This document shows positions 9,364 through 18,200 of a DNA stretch of 64,000 bases, one piece after another (position 1 is the stretch's first letter; every line of letters starts with the position of its first letter). Source of the stretch: Flectonema sp. DT1601 (Eukaryota; Euglenozoa; Diplonemea; Diplonemida; Diplonemidae); NCBI GenBank assembly GCA_964019425.1, contig OZ025802.1:124001-188000 (forward strand), in the 5' to 3' direction. The translations under genes and the position numbers were made by a program. Under the pieces are notes generated by a model. That model did no database searches. It saw only the letters and a program-made list of their open reading frames with translations, and was not told the DNA's origin.

Positions 9364-10404
9364 CTATTCCAAATCGATAACAAATTGGTCCGTAAATTTC
9401 ATCATTTGTGGAACTCTGCTGGCACCAGCACCAGTCCAGTTCAACAAACTCCAGTAGGTAAAATCATGAGACTTGAGATGATCAGGTGCGGAACCCCAAT
9501 GATTACCAATCCAAACGTATTCCCAACCAGTTGTTGTGTTCAGTGGAAGAACGTACGTTTGCTGAGCAGGAACCGCAAGATAAGAGTTAATTGCAGCAAC
9601 CTGATAGTAGTGACCTAATATAGAGTCTGCCGCATACACGAAAACGCTAGTACCTCCAGAGCAGAAACAGCAGTAACACCCTGTTGCCAATGCGAAATAT
9701 CTTCCTGACTCGCGGTCGATAAAGATTGTTGGCACTCCTCCCAAACATCCTGTTGGGTTTAATGGAATAGACTCTCCTTGAGAATAGATGAAATCAGGAG
9801 TTAGCCTTTCGATACTTACCGTATGTTCCATGCTCGGAATACTAACGTATGTAATATAACCTTGGCCGTCGTCATCAACGAAAACTTTACCACTCTGAGT
9901 GTCGAATCTGGTGAGGTTAGCTTCAGCGTTCACTACCATAAATGGTCCAAATCTACTCTTCGAAGTCGCTACAAGGAACCGGGACAACCGAATATCCTGC
10001 TCTGGAAAATAATCAGCCCAAAGAACATAAAGATCAGTCAACTTGTTGTAAACCACTGATGCTCCCAACATTGTTCCCGAAGGCCGGTTATCCACTGGAA
10101 GCACATTTCCTCTATTCACCCAACTACCAGAAGACAAGTCCTTAGATGTGTACAAAGTTACAGAATGATTAGACATGAATCCACATGACTCTCTTACACC
10201 AATTTTAGAACACCCATCATTCTCAACACAATCATCAAAACCAACGGAGTACCAATGGTATTCTCCATCTATTAAAACAATATTACCATCATGTGCATTT
10301 AGTATATTACCATCTGTGTCTCTACGAGGTGAGATATTTGATATCACTGTGCCGCTGGTTATCAAGACTGCTGACAACAGCAAGAGGAGTGAAGCTGACA
10401 TCAT
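9364..10404 (-). CDS. secreted GH43-like five-bladed propeller protein
   Basis: A 346-residue protein with an N-terminal signal peptide (MMSASLLLLLSAVLITSGTV) and at least three N-glycosylation-type sequons. The order of motifs suits glycoside hydrolase clan F, family 43 type: an early NAHDGN where the catalytic base Asp would sit, a DGEYHWYSVG strand, SKDL blade motifs, a central DDDGQGYITYVS, and a late HWGSAPDHLKSHDFTYWS. Cys-rich blocks (CYCCFC) point to disulfides in an extracellular protein. The substrate cannot be read; members act on arabinan, xylan or galactan. An acceptor-like CCTTTTCCCACAG lies about 40 nt upstream of the start, and the first 124 bp region is duplicated at 8694-8817. 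Confidence 0.8.
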   Translation of the reverse strand: MMSASLLLLLSAVLITSGTVISNISPRRDTDGNILNAHDGNIVLIDGEYHWYSVGFDDCVENDGCSKIGVRESCGFMSNHSVTLYTSKDLSSGSWVNRGNVLPVDNRPSGTMLGASVVYNKLTDLYVLWADYFPEQDIRLSRFLVATSKSRFGPFMVVNAEANLTRFDTQSGKVFVDDDGQGYITYVSIPSMEHTVSIERLTPDFIYSQGESIPLNPTGCLGGVPTIFIDRESGRYFALATGCYCCFCSGGTSVFVYAADSILGHYYQVAAINSYLAVPAQQTYVLPLNTTTGWEYVWIGNHWGSAPDHLKSHDFTYWSLLNWTGAGASRVPQMMKFTDQFVIDLE

Positions 10405-10990
10405 TTTTTAATTTATTTTTTTAAAATATTTCTTTAAACTGTGGGAAAAGGAATGAATTTCATACGACGCCCGTTATTTAAATTCCATTTAGTAGATCTT
10501 CGACTGTCTTTGCACGTTAACTGGGAAATTTTCAGAAAGTCATCTATGTTTTTTTTTTGGTGAACAATGGTTTGCAGAATACGGAGAAATGATACCGAAA
10601 TAAATAAAAGAATCCTGTCAATTATAACCGAACCAAAAGATTACTTAATTAGGTGACTAATCGCCACTTTAGCTAGAAACAGATAGGTACCTAGGACCAG
10701 CTTCGCGTCGTCATCCAGGAGTGACAGTCAGACATACTTGCCCGACTATTATTAACTGTTTTATAATCTTGTAGGATATCGAGGGTATCGAATTGCTAAT
10801 AATAAGTCAGGTGGGCATGCAGTACCCTGCAGTGAGGCTCGCACGTGAGATTCTCTGCATGCAGTCCCGCCTCCAAACCTTGATTCCTCCTCTTTGAGAG
10901 GTATTCCGCACTAGTCAATTGTACGAGTGCTTCCTGAGCTTTGTTGATGTTTCGTAAAAGGCTCTGAACTAAAGACTTCTACAAACAATC
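10405..10990. other. intergenic, with a GC-richer structured core
   Basis: The spacer between the cupin and GH43-like genes. The stretch 10680-10950 is noticeably richer in G and C than other spacers and contains a strong potential hairpin (10810-10871). No reading frame or tRNA-type B box is seen. Confidence 0.45.
10810..10871. ncRNA. candidate structured RNA or regulatory hairpin
   Basis: GGTGGG pairs with CCCGCC (one G-T wobble) and CATGCAG pairs with CTGCATG, giving a 13-bp stem with a 4-nt bulge. The loop contains a smaller CTC/GAG hairpin and a CACGTG box. It fits no snRNA, tRNA or SRP RNA pattern that I recognise. It could be a DNA regulatory palindrome as easily as an RNA, and no transcription evidence exists in the sequence. 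Confidence 0.25.
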
Positions 10991-12343
10991 TCAGAAGGTA
11001 TCATCATCTTTTCTTCGTTTGATTGACTGAAGATCATAATGACTCTCATAGCCAGGACAACACTTCCCAGCGACAATACCATAAGTGAGTATGGTGTTGT
11101 TAATCTGTTGTTGATATTCGAGACATTTTTCGTTACTGTGATTACACTTGTCAAGTATGTCTTTTGCACGGCTTTCATTTATGAAAAGCTGAAGGCATTT
11201 TAAACAGTTCGGAATTGGAATTACTTGAGGAGATCTGTTGGGATCTGATATCGAAATGTTTTTATCAGGAAAGGTGATAATTTCAACAGATCCTTCAGTT
11301 GTTACACAAAGTTTATAAAGTGAAGGACTGTTATCACCAACTGGACGAGGAACAGAACTTGCAAAGAAGCGCTCAGAGTGCAATTCGATGATTTGCTCTG
11401 CCAGTTTTGAAATCAGACTTTCCGAATGCAGAGCAGTCACAGACTGGTCAGAGATAGCGATATCTGTCAATTGATTGTTAAGAATACCACAATACACTGT
11501 TCCTCCTTTATATATCCATCTTAGAGGCAATGATAACTTGTCATTGTCAGTAAAGTCACAAGACCGTCGAATAGGAAGAGAAAGAGATTCCAATAACAAA
11601 TTATAAAGAGCTCCTAGAGAACATCCGTAAGACACGTCAACAGTTAAATGGACACTTGGAATATTTGATTTAGTTTTACAACTATGCGCAAACCCACGAG
11701 GAAGGTACAATCGATCTCCAGGATACAGAATAACAGAACCAGAAGTAAAACAACCAGAGAACTCTTTTGGTATTTCTGATATCATTTCATCATTTATTAA
11801 AGGGAGATCCTCAAGATCTTGATCAACACAGTTCAATTCATGTAAGGTTATGGTCCATCTCTTTGAACCAATTAATTGTGTGACAAATATGTTTTGTGCG
11901 TCACAGTGTCTTGAAAACCCTCTTTCATTGGCAGGGGTTACATAAACATTTGACCCTACTGGATGTCCTCCGAATAGTTTCTGAAGCTGAAACAAGTGAT
12001 TATGAATAGAAGGAGTTACTTCATGTCCGATAGCTAATCGAAGCGTCCATCCTTCTTCTTTGTGTAGTCTCCATTTTTCTTCAGCTGACGTTGTTTCCAA
12101 ATCAACAGATGACCAGATATTATTATCATCAACTCTACAGCAGTCTGTGTAGGTTTCATTTATTACGTTACGAAGTCTCATTTCATCATCAATCAGTTCG
12201 TGACCAGCTCCAGTATACTTCTCTCCCAACTTCCGCCTCACTACTACACAAGCAGTGTCCCAGTAGTCTCTAAGGTATTCACCACTACGTAAGTTATCAT
12301 ACCCAAGTAATACTTCCAGTTCATTCCAAGTAGTACTCGACAT
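10991..12343 (-). CDS. JmjC/cupin-type 2-oxoglutarate oxygenase (NO66/MINA-like)
   Basis: A 450-residue protein of the Cupin_4 / ribosomal-oxygenase class, Fe(II)- and 2-oxoglutarate-dependent enzymes that hydroxylate ribosomal proteins. The metal-binding triad is visible: RHCDAQNIF gives His146 and Asp148, and PRGFAHSCKT gives His220. The strand FVTQLIGSKRW after the first two ligands and YPGDRLYLPRG before the third match the family closely. The C-terminal part (240-450) would carry the dimerisation and winged-helix regions but is poorly conserved. Histone demethylase activity is also claimed for relatives, so the exact substrate is open. The start codon lies 15 nt after a TTCAACAG acceptor-like site, and satellite array 1 begins about 130 bp upstream. 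Confidence 0.85.
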   Translation of the reverse strand: MSSTTWNELEVLLGYDNLRSGEYLRDYWDTACVVVRRKLGEKYTGAGHELIDDEMRLRNVINETYTDCCRVDDNNIWSSVDLETTSAEEKWRLHKEEGWTLRLAIGHEVTPSIHNHLFQLQKLFGGHPVGSNVYVTPANERGFSRHCDAQNIFVTQLIGSKRWTITLHELNCVDQDLEDLPLINDEMISEIPKEFSGCFTSGSVILYPGDRLYLPRGFAHSCKTKSNIPSVHLTVDVSYGCSLGALYNLLLESLSLPIRRSCDFTDNDKLSLPLRWIYKGGTVYCGILNNQLTDIAISDQSVTALHSESLISKLAEQIIELHSERFFASSVPRPVGDNSPSLYKLCVTTEGSVEIITFPDKNISISDPNRSPQVIPIPNCLKCLQLFINESRAKDILDKCNHSNEKCLEYQQQINNTILTYGIVAGKCCPGYESHYDLQSIKRRKDDDTF

Positions 12344-12470
12344 CTCTCTCTAAGTTCTGTTGAATGACTTAATACTTCAGAAGTCAACTTCCTCATAACA
12401 ATGGACAGATACCAAACCTGCTACGATACTCAATGGAAGACAAAACAAGAAGCGATTAGTCAGAAGTCGA

Positions 12471-14787
12471 GTGAGAGAAAAGGAGTTGAAGTTGCCAAGA
12501 AAGAAACACGAGTGACGTGTCCTATCTGAAGATTCCAATCAGAAGTCAGGACAATTTAGTTAGTCGTCAGGAGATTAACTTCCGACTGAGAGATCAGGTA
12601 TTAGAACTAAAGTGGTTTATCATCACAAGAGAGTGAGAGAGTTGAGAAGCCGCCAAGAAAGAAACACAAGTGACGTGTCCTATCTGAAGATTCCAATCAG
12701 AAGTCAGGACAATTTAGTTAGTCGTCAGGAGATTAACTTCCGACTGAGAGATCAGGTATTAGAACTAAAGTGGTTTATCATCACAAGAAAGTGAGAGTGA
12801 GAGTGAGAGAGTTGAGAAGCTACCAAGAAAGAAACACGAGGGTGACGTGTCCTATCTGAAGATTCCAATCAGAAGTCAGGACAATTTAGTTAGTCGTCAG
12901 GAGATTAACTTCCGACTGAGAGATCAGGTATTAGAACTAAAGTGGTTTATCATCACAAGAGAGTGAGAGTGAGAGAGTTGAGAAGCTGCCAAGAAAGAAA
13001 CACAAGTGACGTGTCCTATCTGAAGATTCCAATCAGAAGTCAGGACAATTTAGTTAGTCGTCAGGAGATTAACTTCCGACTGAGAGATCAGGTATTAGAA
13101 CTAAAGTGGTTTATCATCACAAGAGAGTGAGAGTGAGAGAGTTGAGAAGCTGCCAAGAAAGAAACACAAGTGACGTGTCCTATCTGAAGATTCCAATCAG
13201 AAGTCAGGACAATTTAGTTAGTCGTCAGGAGATTAACTTCCGACTGAGAGATCAGGTATTAGAACTAAAGTGGTTTATCATCACAAGAGAGTGAGAGTGA
13301 GAGTGAGAGAGTTGAGAAGCTGCCAAGAAAGAAACACAAGTGACGTGTCCTATCTGAAGATTCCAATCAGAAGTCAGGACAATTTAGTTAGTCGTCAGGA
13401 GATTAACTTCCGACTGAGAGATCAGGTATTAGAACTAAAGTGGTTTATCATCACAAGAAAGTGAGAGTGAGAGTGAGAGAGTTGAGAAGCTACCAAGAAA
13501 GAAACACGAGGGTGACGTGTCCTATCTGAAGATTCCAATCAGAAGTCAGGACAATTTAGTTAGTCGTCAGGAGATTAACTTCCGACTGAGAGATCAGGTA
13601 TTAGAACTAAAGTGGTTTATCATCACAAGAGAGTGAGAGTGAGAGAGTTGAGAAGCTGCCAAGAAAGAAACACAAGTGACGTGTCCTATCTGAAGATTCC
13701 AATCAGAAGTCAGGACAATTTAGTTAGTCGTCAGGAGATTAACTTCCGACTGAGAGATCAGGTATTAGAACTAAAGTGGTTTATCATCACAAGAGAGTGA
13801 GAGTGAGAGAGTTGAGAAGCTGCCAAGAAAGAAACACAAGTGACGTGTCCTATCTGAAGATTCCAATCAGAAGTCAGGACAATTTAGTTAGTCGTCAGGA
13901 GATTAACTTCCGACTGAGAGATCAGGTATTAGAACTAAAGTGGTTTATCATCACAAGAGAGTGAGAGTGAGAGAGAGAGTTGAGAAGCTACCAAGAAAGA
14001 AACACGAGTGACGTGTCCTATCTGAAGATTCCAATCAGAAGTCAGGACAATTTAGTTAGTCGTCAGGAGATTAACTTCCGACTGAGAGATCAGGTATTAG
14101 AACTAAAGTGGTTTATCATCACAAGAGAGTGAGAGAGTTGAGAAGCTACCAAGAAAGAAACACGAGTGACGTGTCCTATCTGAAGATTCCAATCAGAAGT
14201 CAGGACAATTTAGTTAGTCGTCAGGAGATTAACTTCCGACTGAGAGATCAGGTATTAGAACTAAAGTGGTTTATCATCACAAGAAAGTGAGAGTGAGAGT
14301 GAGAGAGTTGAGAAGCTACCAAGAAAGAAACACGAGTGACGTGTCCCATTTGAAGATTCCAATCAGAAGTCAGGACAATTTAGTTAGTCGTCAGGAGATT
14401 AACTTCCGACTGAGAGATCAGGTATTAGAACTAAAGTGGTTTATCATCACAAGAGAGTGAGAGTGAGAGAGAGAGTTGAGAAGCTGCCAAGAAAGAAACA
14501 CGAGTGACGTGTCCTATCTGAAGATTCCAATCAGAAGTCAGGACAATTTAGTTAGTCGTCAGGAGATTAACTTCCGACTGAGAGATCAGGTATTAGAACT
14601 AAAGTGGTTTATCATCACAAGAAAGTGAGAGTGAGAGTGAGAGAGTTGAGAAGCTACCAAGAAAGAAACACGAGTGACGTGTCCCATTTGAAGATTCCAA
14701 TCAGAAGTCAGGACAATTTAGTTAGTCGTCAGGAGATTAACTTCCGACTGAGAGATCAGGTATTAGAACTAAAGTGGTTTATCATCA
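12471..14787. repeat. satellite array 1, about 14 units of 158-170 bp
   Basis: Fourteen tandem copies of a unit containing GACGTGTCCTATCTGAAGAT, GTCAGGACAATTTAGTTAGT and GTGGTTTATCATCACAAGA. Length varies mainly by gain or loss of GTGAGA hexamers at the unit junction. Subtypes (cacaagtg, cacgaggg, cacgagtg, cccattt) recur in blocks, suggesting duplication of several units at a time. Frames of 60-64 codons across each unit start with GTG and are terminated in every unit, so they are not protein genes. The same satellite forms array 2 at 42984-44918. Confidence 0.95.
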
Positions 14788-15263
14788 CATTACAGATAAG
14801 TAACCATTACCAACGTAAACCTGTATAAAAATAAATAAACTGACAAGAATGAATAAAATTTTCAAAAAATGTAACTCAGGCAAAGCATGTCTAAAAAGAA
14901 ACAAAACAACAGAAAACTCTCACTCGTAATTTTCATCACAAAGTGGAGAACAGCTTTTTGTCAAAGCAGAAAGATGTTTCGTGCAGACTTAGTACATCGG
15001 TAAGTCATAATCTCACATACAAGTAGACTCAATTACACAGCATAGGATAATAAAAGAGAACAAACTACGCAGAAAGGTTAGTCAAAAAAAAAAATAAATA
15101 AAAAATAGCAGTAACAAAATAACAACTAAAAGAAAACCATTCAGATCAGCTATGTTTCGTTAAAACGCACGGGGACCATAAGAAATAAGTGCTTTTAATC
15201 TGAATAGTTTCAAACAATTAAAACAGATGACTATCAAACAAGACCACAGTATGAGTTTTTCTG
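14788..15263. other. intergenic after satellite array 1
   Basis: AT-rich sequence between the satellite and the stop of the 1684-residue coiled-coil gene. It includes one partial copy of the hairpin-bearing dispersed repeat (15138-15211). No gene is supported. Confidence 0.5.
15138..15211 (+). repeat. hairpin-bearing dispersed repeat, copy a (3'-truncated)
   Basis: Begins CATTCAGATC, carries GACCATAAGAAATAA and ends at AATCTGAATAGTTTC, matching the copy at 58368-58489. It lacks the terminal CCGACTATGTCGG hairpin and the poly(A). Confidence 0.7.
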
Positions 15264-18200
15264 TTAAACTGAATAAGTTGGAGATACGAACGCTTGTTTT
15301 GAACGTCGCTTCCCTTTCGCACTAGTTCGAGGTCTTACCTTCTCTAGATAAACTGATTGCTGTTTATGTGGTACAGTTGGTGGTGTTGGAGTACTGAAAT
15401 ATTTTTGTGAAGAACGAGCATCATTACTTAGTACGTCAGCAACATGAATTAACAGGCTGTGAAGATCAGAACAACGCTCTTGTAAATATTGTTCATAGTG
15501 AGGTAGCCAAGCTGATTTTAAGGCTGACCACCACTGTTGTAATTCAGAGAGGAGGTGATGAATGGAAACAGATCCGCTGTTCTGTTTGTTTGAATTACCA
15601 AGTGGACAGTTTCTTATAACGACGAGTAGATCATAGTCTACTTGTTGTTTTAGAATGAGTTTGGAATGCTTTGATTGAGTTTTGTTGAATTCCTCTATTT
15701 GATTCATCATTCTCTGGACTTCCTTTTCAAGTCTTTTTGTTCGATAGCTTTCTATCATTACAGGGAATGACATATTTGGGATATGATCATTCATGTAGTG
15801 AATCGGAGGAGATGGCTTACCTTTTTGAATTAACTGTTCTCTCGTTCGTAATTTTTGTTCTCTAATTAGAAGGTCCTCCTGAGCCTTGTTTAGTTGTATT
15901 TCTTGGTTACGAATCGCATTTATTCTTTTATTTAAAACATCTTTTGGATTGTCACTGTCAACCTGACTTACTGTCGTTGGTGATGATTCCAAAGGAGCTT
16001 GCAAACCGCTGTCTCTGGCTCGGACTTTTTTTTCGAGTTTTCGAATTCGCTTTTCTCTTGACTTCAGGAGTTCTTTGGCTTTTGATATTTCGAGTTCATC
16101 AGTTTTGAGTTGTTTCATCCTTTTTTTAATATCATTATCGAGAACTTCTTTTTCTATGTCGCTAGGATCACGAACAGTACTCGATGACAGCTGAAGTTCT
16201 TCACCCTGACGAGTTATAACATCGTAGGCAGCTTTTAAACGTGTTTTTACTTTTAAACATTCGGTACAGTCAGCTGACTGTTGTTCTTGTAACTGTTGGT
16301 AGGCTGACTCTGATTCTCTTGCTCTGTTAATAGCGCTTCTTACTTCGTTGTTCATAGAGTTCATGTTGTTTTGAATTTCTGTTAGTTTATCACTTGCTTT
16401 TCTAAGTTCTGTGTTTTCTAGTTGGAGCTCATTGGATTTATTCTCAAGGTGGTTATGAGATAATTCTAATGCAGTTATTCTTTGTTCGTAGCTGTCGATT
16501 ACTTCTGATTGTTTTAAACGTTGATCTCTTTCATTGTTTTGTTTTAATGTTTGAAGAGATTCAACTGATCCCTGCAGAGTTGTTATCTTCCTTTCGAAAT
16601 CTTCTTTCTCTAAAGTGAGTGTTGCTACATTTTGACTTGATGATAAGAATTGCTTCGATACTTCAGTTAATGATTTTTGTAGATCAGTAATCGTGTGTTC
16701 GTTGTTTAGTATTTTTTGATCGCGTTCTGCAATCTCATCGGACTTGTTTAACTGAAATTGGTTGACTTGTTTCTCATTTGCTTGGAGTTGTTGGTTCTGC
16801 AGCTGTGTTTGTTGCTGACTTGATTCAAGGAGTTCTTTTAAAGAAGAATTCTCCAACGTCAAATCACCAACTGCTGAGTTTAATATTTTTGTTTCTGATG
16901 ATAATTTTTCAACTTCAGTCAGCAGTGAAGTGACTTCCTCACTTTGATCGTTGTTGTTGTTGTTGTTCTCTAATTGTTGTTTTATTAAATTATTTTCTGT
17001 TGACAGATCGTCAATTGTTGTGTTTAGTAATTTTATTTCTGAAGTTAATTTATCAACCGTACCTTTCAGAGTGATTGTTTCTTCATTTTGTTGTTTCAGA
17101 TAATTGTTCTCCAAAGTAAGTTCATCAGTCGTCGTTTTTAACGTTTCAATCAGCGTTTCTAATTTGCTAATTTCATCATCAGCGAGAGGGACCGCATCGT
17201 CGATTTCATCATCGCCAGAAACGAAGGCTTCGGTGTAGTCACTTGGAGTTGCATATTCAGAAATAATGTCTTCCGGTTTTTCTCGTTTACGAGAATCACA
17301 TCCTTCTGCTTCGAGTTGTTGTTTTAGTATGTTGTTTTCTATTAATAGTTCTTTGACTTTTGTTTGTATCGCTTCGTCAACAACTTCTTCTGTTTGCATT
17401 TCGAAGTCATCCTTCTCAACTGCTGGAGTAGTCTTCTCTTTCAGTGAGATATTCTCTGTAGTCAGTTCATCAATTTTGGTGGTTAGAATTTTCACAGAAT
17501 CTTCTGTTGGTAAATTTGACTGCTTTTCTTTTAGTAAATTATTTTCTGTTTCCAACATTTGAACCTTCTCCGTGAGGGAAGTAATCTTCTCCGTGTGAGC
17601 GGCTTCGACGTCGTCTATGTTGTTAGTTTGTTTGATTGTTTCATTGTCAGCTAGTGTTTTCTTTAATGAAGTGATGTCTTTAGAGAGAGAATCTTCAACA
17701 GTTTTAAGTCGATTGTTTTCAGATGATAACTCAGTGAGTTGTTTGGTTGTGGTACTTAACTCCTCGGTAATCGTTTTCTCTGAAGTCACAACTGTTTCTA
17801 TCTTTTCAAGATATGATATTTCAAGGGAACGTTTCTCAGATTCAAAATTCGTAACCTGCTCAGACAATGAATTGATCTTCTCATTTAAAGAAGTAATTTC
17901 ACTAACCCGGGATGGGACGGCATTCTCAACAATCGGAAGCATCTCTAAACACAATAACTTCTGTTCGCTACTTAACGATGCTGACTGAAACTTTGCTGAG
18001 CTGGCAATCAAATCCGCACCCCCTGAAATTGCTATTCTCTTCACAACCTTTTCATCACCTTCCTTAGCCAACACCGCTAGTAAGTATCCACAGCAATATT
18101 CAATTTCTATATCCCAGTGGGTGTCAGTTCCCTTTTCTGATGCTAGTTGAATAACTCTGTCAAGAAGTCCGTGTTTTGAAGCATCCTCTGATACAACACT

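Noticed and set aside
12612-14828. Series of 60-74 residue plus-strand ORFs (VYHHKRVRELRS type) across satellite array 1
   Set aside because: They are the satellite unit read in one frame: start is GTG, each copy hits a stop, unit length is often not a multiple of three, and the next ORF begins inside the last.
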